Shown here one piece after another: positions 7,732-15,626 of a stretch of DNA of 64,000 nucleotides (position 1 is the first letter of the stretch; every line of letters starts with the position of its first letter). Location: NCBI GenBank assembly GCA_035651755.1, contig DASRFA010000032.1, positions 62,001-126,000 of the forward strand. Reading direction: 5' to 3'. The position numbers and the translations under genes are program-made. The notes under the pieces are model-generated. The model ran no database searches. It was not told the origin of the DNA and was given only the letters and a program-made list of their open reading frames with translations. The DNA comes from DASRFA01 sp035651755. GTDB taxonomy: Bacteria > Desulfobacterota > Binatia > UBA12015.

Positions 7732-8373
7732 ATGACTCGACTCGGGAACGCTTCGCTCGTTCTTGCGCTCACCGCAGCCGCCTCGCTCGCGCTCGCATCC
7801 GGAGCGCGTATCGCGTGCGCGGAGAGCAAGGACGCGGGCAACGGCGGCGGCCAGCTGATGGCCGTGCTCCATCCGGTGAACCAGACGACCGGCGAGGTCG
7901 ACAATTCGGTCGATCTCGGGACGGCGAGGTTCAAGCAGGGGAAGGACAAGGTGGACGTCCTGATCCAGGTGAACGGCGTCCCGGTTGCGGGCTCCGAGCC
8001 GGAGTCGTCGGCGGACGGGCAAGGCTCGTACTACCCGCACGGCATCCACATCCACGACGGCGATGCCTGCGGCTCGACCAAGGACAAGGACGACAAGATG
8101 GTCCCTGCGGGCGCGGCCGGCCCGCACTTCGACCCGAAGAAGACGGGCTCGCACAAGGGGCCGGAGGGCGAAGGGCACGCGGGCGACCTCCCGAACATCC
8201 GCATCCTGCAGGACGGCTCGGGTGTCCTGATGACGGCGACCAAGCGATTGACGCTCGACCAGCTGAAGGGTCGTACGGTCATCCTGCACGCGCACGGCGA
8301 CAACTACACCGACACGCCCGCGAACGGCGGCAGCGGCGGCCGCATCGCCTGCGGAGTGATCCAGGCGAAGTAG
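7732..8373 (+). CDS. sodC: superoxide dismutase [Cu-Zn], exported
   Basis: 213 residues; a signal peptide covers about 1-30. The enzyme dismutates superoxide to O2 and H2O2 in the periplasm. All ligands are visible: H106 and H108 (GIHIHD) for copper, H132 (AGPHFDP) bridging, H141, H149 and D152 (GEGHAGDLPN) for zinc, and H186 (ILHAHGDNY) as the fourth copper ligand. C113 and C207 can form the conserved disulfide. The start was chosen at ATG 7732 with upstream GAGAGGA. It lies 112 bp after its ligand-less paralog and has its own promoter-like sequence. A link to the copper-related island to the left is possible but not shown. Confidence 0.93.
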   Translation: MTRLGNASLVLALTAAASLALASGARIACAESKDAGNGGGQLMAVLHPVNQTTGEVDNSVDLGTARFKQGKDKVDVLIQVNGVPVAGSEPESSADGQGSYYPHGIHIHDGDACGSTKDKDDKMVPAGAAGPHFDPKKTGSHKGPEGEGHAGDLPNIRILQDGSGVLMTATKRLTLDQLKGRTVILHAHGDNYTDTPANGGSGGRIACGVIQAK

Positions 8374-8444
8374 CCTTCGAGCGGCGCCTGGCGACGGCCG
8401 ATGCACGGGTTGACTCGCAGGCGAACAAAAAGCGAAGATGGGGC

Positions 8445-9251
8445 GTGTCCGCTGCCGCCTCGCGCCTGGACGACGCAACCGCCGCGCGCCTCGACGAGCT
8501 CGTCGCGCGCCTGCCCGGCGCGATTCGCCGCGGGCACGCGCCCGACGTCCGCGCGCGCGAAGCCGAGTGCGCGCCGACGGGGATCGCCGAGCTCGACGAA
8601 GCTCTCGGCGGCGGCTTTCCGCGCGGCCGGCTGAGCGAGCTCCGGGGCCGCGGCTCGGCGGGTCTCACGAGCGTCGCGCAGCGCGCGGCTGGGCGGGCGA
8701 CGGCGCGCGGCGACCTCGTCGCCTGGATCGACGCGCCCGACGCGCTCGATCCCGAGAGCGCCGCCGCATCCGGCATCGCGCTCGATCGGCTGCTCTGGAT
8801 CCGCGCGCCCGATCTCCTCGCCGCCTTCGCCGCCGGCGAGCAGATCCTCGCCCTCGGCGGCTTTCCGCTCGTCGTGCTCGATGCGGGACTCCCGTACCGC
8901 GCCACGCCCGAGGGCGTCCGCGTCGAGCGGCTCGACGAGGCGGTCGCCGCACGGCGCGCGTCGCGCTTCGTCGATCGCCGGACGGGCCGAGCGCGCGCGA
9001 GCGCCGCCGCCTGGGTTCGCCTCGCGCGCGCGGCGGCGCGCTCGCGGAGCGCGCTCGTCGTCCTCGTTCGCGGCGACGACGCCGGCGCGGGGACGTCGGC
9101 GGCCGTCCGCCTCGAGCTCCCGCCGGCGCGCGTCGTGTGGGACCGCGCCCACGGAGCGCCCCCGCTCCTCGACGGGCTCCAGGCGCGCATCGTCATCAAG
9201 CGCAACCGCGGCGCGTCGGGCGAGCGCGCGCTCGCGGTCGCGCTCGCATGA
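8445..9251 (+). CDS. imuA: ImuA, RecA-like accessory protein for translesion synthesis
   Basis: 268 residues from the GTG at 8445. The sequence has the RecA/ImuA pattern 'TGIAELDEALGGGFPRGRLSELRG', with the Walker A region degenerate (GRGSAGLTS). A second conserved block is 'GGFPLVVLDAG'. ImuA works with ImuB and DnaE2 in damage-induced mutagenesis. The next gene, 7 nt downstream, is imuB, which supports the call. The leader (8405-8444) contains TTGACT and an A-rich patch, but I see no clear LexA box. Protein is basic and Ala/Arg-rich like its neighbours. Confidence 0.8.
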   Translation: MSAAASRLDDATAARLDELVARLPGAIRRGHAPDVRAREAECAPTGIAELDEALGGGFPRGRLSELRGRGSAGLTSVAQRAAGRATARGDLVAWIDAPDALDPESAAASGIALDRLLWIRAPDLLAAFAAGEQILALGGFPLVVLDAGLPYRATPEGVRVERLDEAVAARRASRFVDRRTGRARASAAAWVRLARAAARSRSALVVLVRGDDAGAGTSAAVRLELPPARVVWDRAHGAPPLLDGLQARIVIKRNRGASGERALAVALA

Positions 9252-9258
9252 GGCCGGC

Positions 9259-10878
9259 ATGGCGCGCTTCGCCTGCCTCGTCGTTCCGCGTTTCGCGATC
9301 GCTTCCCTCCGGCGCTCCGAGCCCGAGCTGCGCGGCTGTCCGGTCGTCGTGTGCGATCCGGGCGGGGTCGCGCGCCGCGACGCCGCAGCGCGCCCGCACG
9401 CGCGCATCCTCGACGTCTCGGCGGAAGCGGCGCGCCGCGGCGTCACGCCCGGGTTGACGGTCGTGCAGGCGCTCGCGCGCTCTTCCGACCTCACGGTTCG
9501 CCCGCTCGATCGCGAAGCGCTCGCCGCCGGGCGCTCCGCCCTCGTGGACGTCGCGAGCTCGGTGTCGTCGCGCATCGAGGGCGAAGGCTCGGACGACGAC
9601 GTCCGTGGGACCGTCTACCTCGACGTCACCGGCAGCGAGCGGCTCTTCGAGACGCCCGGCGGTCTCATGGCCGCCCTCGTCCAGCGCGCGGAGCGGATCG
9701 GCTTCGAGGCCGGAGTCGCGATCGCCGACCGGAAGGCGACGGCGCGCATCGCCGCGGGCATCGCGGCACGCCGCGGGGAAGCGATCCTCGTGGCGGAGGG
9801 CGGGGACTCGGCGTGGCTCGCGCCGCGGCCGCTCGTCGCGCTCGGACCCGTCGCGGACCGCGTGTGCGGCGAGCTCGGCGGCAACGGCCGGCGCGCGCCG
9901 CGCCGCACGTGGCCGGAGGTCGCCGAGGAGCTCGCGCGCCTCGGGATCGCGCGCCTCGCCGATCTCGCCGCGCTTCCGATCGCCGAGGTCGTGTCGCGCT
10001 TCGGCGCGCCCGGCGCGCGTCTCTGGCGCATCGCGGCCGGCGCCGACGACTCTCCGCTCGCCGCCGTGCCGCCCGCGCTCGAGCTCGTCGAGGGCACGTC
10101 GCTCGAGTACGGGCTCGCCTCGCTCGAATCGCTCCTGTTCGTCGTCCGCGGGCTCGTCGACCGGCTGGTCGCGCGGCTTCGCCTGCGCGGGCTCGCGTGC
10201 CGCGGCCTCGTGCTGTCGTTCGCGCTCGAGGACGGGGCGCGCGTCGAGCGCGAGGTCGGCGTCCTCGCGCCCACCTGCGACGTCAAGAGCCTCGTCCTCC
10301 TCGCCCGCTCGGCGATCGAGGCGGCCCCTCCCCATGCCGCGATCGAGGCCGTGCGCGCGACCGCGATCCCCGACCGCGCCCGTCCCGATCAGCTCGACCT
10401 CTTCCGCGCCGCCGGTCCGCCGCCCGCGCGCCTCGCGACCGCGCTCGCGCGCCTCGCCGCGCTCTGCGGGCAGGAGCGGATCGGCCGCCCCGTCGCACCC
10501 GCGGGCCATCGTCCCGAAGCCTTCGGGTTATCGCCGTTTGCACTTGCGGCCGACGGCGATCGATCGAACGCCGGGCGATCCGAAGCGGCCGCTCCGCAGC
10601 ACGGTGACGTGCGCACGGCGGCCGGGCTCGCGCTGCGCGCGCTTCGGCCGCCGCGTCCCGCCGAGGTGTTCCTCGAGAGCGGGCGGATCGCCTACGTCCG
10701 AGCGCCCGGCCTCGGCGGCCGCGCGCTCGGCGCGGCCGGGCCGTGGCGCCTCGACGCCGAGTGGTGGAGCGAGACCGCTTGCCGGCGCGACTACTGGGAG
10801 GTCCAGCTCTCCGACGGCGGCGTGTACCGGCTCTTCCACGACACCCGCCGCTGGTGGGTCGACGGCGTCTATGATTGA
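9259..10878 (+). CDS. imuB: ImuB, Y-family DNA polymerase homolog without catalytic acids
   Basis: 539 residues. Fold elements of the Y-family are present (VYLDVTGSERLFETPGG; a little-finger-like region around 270-380), but the N-terminal motif that should hold the metal-binding Asp reads CLVVPRFAIASL, as in non-catalytic ImuB proteins. A textbook beta-clamp motif QLDLF is at residues 378-382. ImuB is the hub linking the clamp, ImuA and the error-prone polymerase DnaE2. The usual third gene dnaE2 does not follow here, as the next gene is an unrelated phosphatase, so DnaE2 must be encoded elsewhere if the mutasome functions. Confidence 0.87.
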   Translation: MARFACLVVPRFAIASLRRSEPELRGCPVVVCDPGGVARRDAAARPHARILDVSAEAARRGVTPGLTVVQALARSSDLTVRPLDREALAAGRSALVDVASSVSSRIEGEGSDDDVRGTVYLDVTGSERLFETPGGLMAALVQRAERIGFEAGVAIADRKATARIAAGIAARRGEAILVAEGGDSAWLAPRPLVALGPVADRVCGELGGNGRRAPRRTWPEVAEELARLGIARLADLAALPIAEVVSRFGAPGARLWRIAAGADDSPLAAVPPALELVEGTSLEYGLASLESLLFVVRGLVDRLVARLRLRGLACRGLVLSFALEDGARVEREVGVLAPTCDVKSLVLLARSAIEAAPPHAAIEAVRATAIPDRARPDQLDLFRAAGPPPARLATALARLAALCGQERIGRPVAPAGHRPEAFGLSPFALAADGDRSNAGRSEAAAPQHGDVRTAAGLALRALRPPRPAEVFLESGRIAYVRAPGLGGRALGAAGPWRLDAEWWSETACRRDYWEVQLSDGGVYRLFHDTRRWWVDGVYD

Positions 10879-10995
10879 CCACCGTCGAACGAGGGAAAAG
10901 GAGCCCCACTCCCCGCGGGCCCGCTTCGCTCGCATGCACGGCGGTCGCCTCGATCGACTTGACGGACCGGGCGGGGCGTGTGCGAAGTCCGCCGC

Positions 10996-11760
10996 ATGCG
11001 GTCCCACACCCGAGAGCTGCAGGTCGCGCGCGAGGCGGTCGTGCGCGCCGGCAGAATCACGCTCCAGTACTTCCGGAAAGGCGTCGACGTCGAGCGCAAG
11101 CCCGACCAGACGCCGGTCACGATCGCCGATCGCCGCGCCGAGGAATCGCTCCGGACCGCGCTCCGCGACGCGTTCCCCCACGACGGGTTCCTGGGCGAGG
11201 AGTACGGCGAGGAGGCGGGGACGAGCGGCCGGCGCTGGATCATCGACCCGATCGACGGGACGCAGTCGTTCATTCGCGGCGTGCCGCTCTACGGCGTGCT
11301 CGTCGGGCTCGAGGAGGAGGGTCGCTGCGTGGTCGGCATCTGCGGGCTGCCAGCGCTCGGCCAGACGTACTGGGCCGCGGAGGGCGAGGGCGCCTGGTGC
11401 GACGGCGAGCGCATCGCGGTCGCGCCGACGACCGACCTCGCGCAGGCGACGCTCCTCACGACCGACGCGAGGCCCGCGCACTACGGCGACAAGCACCCCG
11501 GCTACGAGCGCCTGCTCCGGGCGACGGCGCGCCAGCGCGGCTGGGGCGACTGCTGGGGCTACGCGCTGGTGGCGAGCGGCGCCGCCGACGTGATGGTCGA
11601 CCCCCTCCTCAATCCCTGGGACGCAGCCGCACTCGTCCCGATCGTGGAGGAGGCGGGCGGCGCGTTCTTCGCGTGGTCGGGCGAGGTGTCGATCTACGCG
11701 GGGTCGGGGATCGCGGCGCCGCGCGCGCTCCGCGACCCGGTCCTGGCGCTCCTCCGCTGA
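10996..11760 (+). CDS. inositol monophosphatase / histidinol-phosphatase family enzyme
   Basis: 254 residues from ATG 10996 (a GTG at 10978 is an alternative). The metal-binding motifs of the IMPase superfamily are intact: 'LGEEYGEE' (first Glu), 'WIIDPIDGTQSFIRG' (DPxDGT) and 'NPWDAAALVPIVEEAGG' near the C-terminus. Members hydrolyse inositol phosphates, 3'-phosphoadenosine phosphates or histidinol phosphate. The sequence around 'RKPDQTPVTIADRRAEE' and the length are closest to the HisN-type histidinol phosphatases, but the substrate cannot be settled from sequence alone. Its 3' end overlaps the convergent photolyase gene by 67 bp. Confidence 0.82.
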   Translation: MRSHTRELQVAREAVVRAGRITLQYFRKGVDVERKPDQTPVTIADRRAEESLRTALRDAFPHDGFLGEEYGEEAGTSGRRWIIDPIDGTQSFIRGVPLYGVLVGLEEEGRCVVGICGLPALGQTYWAAEGEGAWCDGERIAVAPTTDLAQATLLTTDARPAHYGDKHPGYERLLRATARQRGWGDCWGYALVASGAADVMVDPLLNPWDAAALVPIVEEAGGAFFAWSGEVSIYAGSGIAAPRALRDPVLALLR

Positions 11761-13241
11761 CCGGTTCCGCGGCTTCGACCGTGCGCGATCCCGCCCAGCA
11801 CTTCGAGCGCGCGGGCGCGCGCGAACGCGAGGTCGACGCAGGGCTCGGGATAGCCGGCGGCGCGCCGGCGTTCCGGGTCGCGGTCGGGCTCGTGGACGAG
11901 CGGATCCGGGAAGTCGCGCAGCTCCGGAACCCAGCGGCGGACGAACGCGCCGTCCGCGTCCCAGCGCCGCGACTGCGCGAGCGGGTTGAAGATGCGGAAG
12001 TAGGGGACCGCGTCGCTGCCGGTCGACGCGCACCATTGCCAGCCGCCGTTGTTCGCGGCGACGTCGCCGTCGACGAGTCGCTCCATGAAGATGCGCTCGC
12101 CGATCCGGTAGTCGACGAGCAGCGTCTTGGTGAGGAACGTCGCGACGATCATCCGGAGCCGGTTGTGCATCCAGCCGGTCTCGGCGAGCTGCCGCATGCC
12201 GGCATCCACGATCGGGAAGCCGGTCCGGCCGTCGCGCCAGGCGGCGACGAGCCGCTCGTCTCCGGGCGGCCACGTGAAGCGCGCGAACTCCCTCCGGAAG
12301 GGCGCTCGGACGACGTGCGGGAAGTGCGCGAGGATCGCCTGGTAGAAGTCGCGCCAGCAGAGCTCGTTCAGGAACACGCCGCCCTCGCGAAGCCGGCGCG
12401 CCCGCGGCGCCGAGAGGCCGGCGGGCGGCTTCGCCGGATCGAGCCACGCCAGGTCGGCGCCGATCGCGTCGGCCGCGCGCGCGAAGGCGGTCCGCGCCGA
12501 CAGCGTGCCGAACTTGAGGTGCGGAGAGAGACGCGACGTGCCGTCGAGCGCGGGTAGATCGCGCCGGCTGCGATAGGCGAGGAGGTCGCTCTCGACGAAG
12601 CGATCGAGGCGGGCCGATGCGCCGGCTTCGCTCGCGTCCGCAAGCGTCGCGCCGAGCCCCGGCGGAATGGCACCCGCGCTCGTGGGGACCGGCGCGGGCC
12701 GGGCGCGCTCGACGAGCTCGCGCGGCAAGGGCGCCAGGCGCGGGCGCGGCAGGGGAGGGCGCTTCTCGAAGGCGCGCCAGCGCCGCGCGAAGGGCGTGAA
12801 GACCGAATACGGCGTGCCGTCGTCCTTCGTGCATTCGGACGGCTCCACCAGGACGTGGTCCTTCCGATCGTGGCACGCGATGCCATACCGCTCCGCGGCC
12901 GCTCGCACGCGCGCGTCGCGCGCGCTCGCGTACGGGCCGTAGTCGCGATTCGCGAAGATCGACTCCGCGCCGACGGCGCGCGCGAGGGCGACGATCTCGC
13001 TCTCGGGCGGGCCGCGCCGAACGACGAGCGGCGCGCCGGCGGTCTCGAGGTCGCGGGCGAGCGCGCGCAGCGCGGCGAGCAGGAACGCGACTCGCGGCGC
13101 GCCGACGTCGGGCGCTTCGAGGAGATGCGGGTCGAGGACGAACACCGGAACGACGACGTCAGCGGCGGCGACCGCCGCCGACAGCGCGACGTTGTCCGAG
13201 AGGCGGAGGTCGCGCCGGAACCAGTGGATCGCGACCCGCAT
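11694..13241 (-). CDS. phr: deoxyribodipyrimidine photolyase (cryptochrome/photolyase family)
   Basis: 515 residues. The N-terminal alpha/beta domain starts 'IHWFRRDLRLSDN' and the FAD-binding domain includes 'RLSPHLKFGTLS', 'WRDFYQAILAHFP', 'TGFPIVDAGMRQL', 'TGWMHNRLRMIVA' and 'NNGGWQWCASTGSDAVPYFRIFNP', all diagnostic of class I CPD photolyases. The enzyme repairs UV-induced pyrimidine dimers with light. The last 40 or so residues are Arg/Ser-rich, extend beyond the usual end ('YPEPCVDLAFARARAL') and run antisense over the phosphatase gene. A perfect TTGACA lies 31 nt before the start on this strand. Together with imuAB it makes a DNA-damage neighbourhood. Confidence 0.93.
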   Translation of the reverse strand: MRVAIHWFRRDLRLSDNVALSAAVAAADVVVPVFVLDPHLLEAPDVGAPRVAFLLAALRALARDLETAGAPLVVRRGPPESEIVALARAVGAESIFANRDYGPYASARDARVRAAAERYGIACHDRKDHVLVEPSECTKDDGTPYSVFTPFARRWRAFEKRPPLPRPRLAPLPRELVERARPAPVPTSAGAIPPGLGATLADASEAGASARLDRFVESDLLAYRSRRDLPALDGTSRLSPHLKFGTLSARTAFARAADAIGADLAWLDPAKPPAGLSAPRARRLREGGVFLNELCWRDFYQAILAHFPHVVRAPFRREFARFTWPPGDERLVAAWRDGRTGFPIVDAGMRQLAETGWMHNRLRMIVATFLTKTLLVDYRIGERIFMERLVDGDVAANNGGWQWCASTGSDAVPYFRIFNPLAQSRRWDADGAFVRRWVPELRDFPDPLVHEPDRDPERRRAAGYPEPCVDLAFARARALEVLGGIAHGRSRGTGQRRSARTGSRSARGAAIPDPA

Positions 13242-13346
13242 CGCGGTCCAGGCTCGCACGGACGGGCGCGCTGTCAATGGCGCGCGGCGCGGGGCCGGCG
13301 CGGCGGAGCGATGGCTTCCGCGGCGCGGCGCGGATAAGGCCTTGCC

Positions 13347-14228
13347 ATGGACATCGGAAAGCTCGGCGTCTGGTTCTTCCTCGACACGATGGCGACGACC
13401 GACGCGGTCGCGTTCGTGCAGCGCCTCGAGGCGCTCGGCTATCCCGCCCTCTGGCTGCCGGAGGCGGTCGGCCGCGAGGCGTTCGCGCAAGCGGGCGTCG
13501 TCCTCGGGCGCACCGAGCGGATCGTCATCGCGACCGGCATCGCGAACATCTGGGCGCGCGATCCGGTCGCCATGGCCGCGGGGCAGAAGACGCTCGCCGA
13601 GGCGTCGGGCGGCCGGTTCCTCCTCGGAATCGGAGTGAGCCATGCGCCGCTCGTCGAGGGAGTTCGTGGCCACGCGTACCGCCGGCCGCTGACCGCGATG
13701 CGCGAGTACCTCGCACGCATGGAGACTTCGCCCTTCATGGCCGTCGGCCCGAGCGAGCCGCCCCCGACGGTGATCGGTGCGATCCGCCCGAAGATGATCG
13801 CGCTCGCCGGCGAGCGGACGCAGGGCGTCCACACGTACTTCGTCCCGCCCGAGCACACGGCGCGGACGCGCGCGGCGCTCCCGAACGACAGGTGGATCTG
13901 CGTCGCGCAGGCCGTCATCCTCGAAACGGACGCCGGACGCGCGCGCACGGCAGCCCGCCAGTACATGCGCACCTACGTGCCGACGCTCGCGAACTACACC
14001 GAGAACCTCCGCGACCTCGGCTGGGGCGACGCCGACTTCGCGGACGGGTGCTCGGACCGGCTCGTCGACGCGATCGTGGCATGGGGCGAGGAGGACGCGA
14101 TCTCCGCCCGCTTCCGCGCGCACGTCGCTGCCGGCGCGACGCACGTCTGCTTCCTCCCGATCCGGAGCGACGGCGTCCCGCTGCCCGACATGCGCGCGCT
14201 CGAAGCGTTCTCGTCGCTGCGGCTGTGA
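13347..14228 (+). CDS. LLM-class (luciferase-like) F420-dependent oxidoreductase, TIGR03620-like
   Basis: 293 residues with the bacterial-luciferase TIM-barrel signature: 'LGYPALWLPEAVGREAF', 'IVIATGIANIWARDP', 'SGGRFLLGIGVSH' and the C-terminal 'FRAHVAAGATHVCFLP'. The pattern best fits the family of probable F420-dependent enzymes common in actinobacteria and some high-GC Gram-negatives. Substrate unknown. The ATG sits 6 nt after a TAAGGC hexamer, and there is no ribosome-binding site, suggesting a leaderless message. It is transcribed divergently from the photolyase. Confidence 0.83.
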   Translation: MDIGKLGVWFFLDTMATTDAVAFVQRLEALGYPALWLPEAVGREAFAQAGVVLGRTERIVIATGIANIWARDPVAMAAGQKTLAEASGGRFLLGIGVSHAPLVEGVRGHAYRRPLTAMREYLARMETSPFMAVGPSEPPPTVIGAIRPKMIALAGERTQGVHTYFVPPEHTARTRAALPNDRWICVAQAVILETDAGRARTAARQYMRTYVPTLANYTENLRDLGWGDADFADGCSDRLVDAIVAWGEEDAISARFRAHVAAGATHVCFLPIRSDGVPLPDMRALEAFSSLRL

Positions 14229-14286
14229 TCCGAGCCGCCACGACTTCACGACGAGCGCCTGGAAGCCGGGAGCGCGGCGGCCACGG

Positions 14287-15042
14287 CTACGTCAGGTACG
14301 CCCCGCCGTCGACGAAGTAGGTCTGGCCGGTGACGAAGTGGCCGTCGTCGGAGGCGAGGAAGACGGCGACGGGGGCGAGGTCGAGCTCGGGGTCGGCGAG
14401 CCGGCCGAGCGGGCGCTCCTCGAGGATGCGGCGGGCGGCCTCGGGGTTGCGCTCGAGGAATTCGAGGCCGCGCTTCGAAGCCGCTCCCGGGGCGATGCAA
14501 TTCACGAGGATCTTGTGCTTGCCCCATTCGCGGGCGGCGGTGCGGGAGAGCGCCTGCACCGCGCCCTTGGTCGCGTTGTAGTCGGCGAGGCCGGGCGCGC
14601 CGTTCAGCGCGTTCAGCGAAACCATGTTGATGATGCGGCCTCCGCCCTGCGCCTTCATGTGCGGAAACGCCGCCTGCATCGCCCAGAACGTTCCCTTGAG
14701 ACCGGAGACGAGGAAGACGTCGAAGTCTTCGTCGGTGATCTCCTCGAACGGCTTGTGCGAGTGCATGCCCTGGGCGTTGTTCACGAGGACGTCGAGCCGG
14801 CCGAACTCCGCGACCGTGCGCCGCACCATCTCGAAGACGGCCTCGCGCCGCGACACGTCGGTCGCGAGCGCGAGCGTCCGTCCGCCGAGCTCGCGGATCT
14901 CGTCCGCCGTGCGGGCCGCGCGGTGCTCCTTCAGCTCCGCCACGACCACCGCGGCGCCCTCGCGCGCGTAGGCGCGCGCGATCCCGCGGCCGATGCCCTG
15001 GCCGGCACCGGTCACGATCGCCACCTTGTTCTCGAGTCGCAT
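14287..15042 (-). CDS. SDR-family NAD(P)-dependent oxidoreductase
   Basis: 251 residues. Classical short-chain dehydrogenase: TGAGQGIG cofactor motif (about 13-20), NNAQG in place of NNAG, catalytic Ser (MVSLNALNG), YNATK (Tyr and Lys) and the C-terminal 'VTGQTYFVDGGAYL'. The start at ATG 15042 is preceded by GGAGGCGAG, a good ribosome-binding site, and is preferred over an upstream in-frame start. Typical substrates are 3-oxoacyl or sugar alcohols; none can be assigned here. It is divergent from the small gene at 15141. Confidence 0.87.
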   Translation of the reverse strand: MRLENKVAIVTGAGQGIGRGIARAYAREGAAVVVAELKEHRAARTADEIRELGGRTLALATDVSRREAVFEMVRRTVAEFGRLDVLVNNAQGMHSHKPFEEITDEDFDVFLVSGLKGTFWAMQAAFPHMKAQGGGRIINMVSLNALNGAPGLADYNATKGAVQALSRTAAREWGKHKILVNCIAPGAASKRGLEFLERNPEAARRILEERPLGRLADPELDLAPVAVFLASDDGHFVTGQTYFVDGGAYLT

Positions 15043-15140
15043 CTCGCCTCCGTCGCTGCGGCGACCGCGCGACACCGGCGCGCGGCCCGCCCGCCCGCGA
15101 CGGATAGCGCAACCGGGGCCCCGTGAGCTATGTCCGCGCC

Positions 15141-15578
15141 ATGGCTCCGAAGCGCGGGACGTCGCCGGGCGACGTCGTGCTGATCCACTATCAGGGCCGT
15201 CCCGCGACCTATGCCCGCCTCGAGGACGTCCGGCCGCACGCGCGCCCGGGCTGGTTCTTCTGCGACCTCCTCGTGCTCGCCGTTCCCGTGCAGGCGGTGA
15301 CGTGGATCCTCGAGCGCTCGCAGATCGACGGCGCCGAGTTCACGATGGGCGGACAGCCCGTTCGGCTCGAGCGTCTGCCCGGCGTCGGCGCCGTGCACGA
15401 GAAGCGCCGGGCCGCGGACGCGGAGTCGCCGGCGACCAGCGGAGACGCGGCCGCCAAGCCCGACAGGGCCAAGCCGGAGGCGGGCACCGCGCCGGCCGCG
15501 CCCGCCGCCGCACGGTCGACGGCGAGGTCGCGCGCCGCGCGCGAGAGCAACGTCGTCCGGCTGTTCCCGCGGAAGTAG
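15141..15578 (+). CDS. conserved hypothetical protein with disordered tail
   Basis: 145 residues from ATG 15141; a GTG at 15123 is an alternative. The first 80 residues look folded (VVLIHYQGRPATYARLEDV, then HARPGWFFCDLLVLAVPVQAVTWILE and GAEFTMGGQPVRLERLP), resembling a small beta-barrel. The rest is Ala/Pro/Lys-rich and likely disordered, ending 'NVVRLFPRK'. I do not recognise a named family. A TATGTC hexamer ends 6 nt before the ATG, so the message may be leaderless. Confidence 0.7.
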   Translation: MAPKRGTSPGDVVLIHYQGRPATYARLEDVRPHARPGWFFCDLLVLAVPVQAVTWILERSQIDGAEFTMGGQPVRLERLPGVGAVHEKRRAADAESPATSGDAAAKPDRAKPEAGTAPAAPAAARSTARSRAARESNVVRLFPRK

Positions 15579-15626
15579 GCCGCAGCGTCGGCGTCGCGCG
15601 CACGCCCGCGGCGCAGGCGCCCCGCC

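Noticed and set aside
8405..8444. LexA/SOS box before imuA
   Set aside because: TTGACT and an A-rich patch are present, but no recognisable dyad could be supported.
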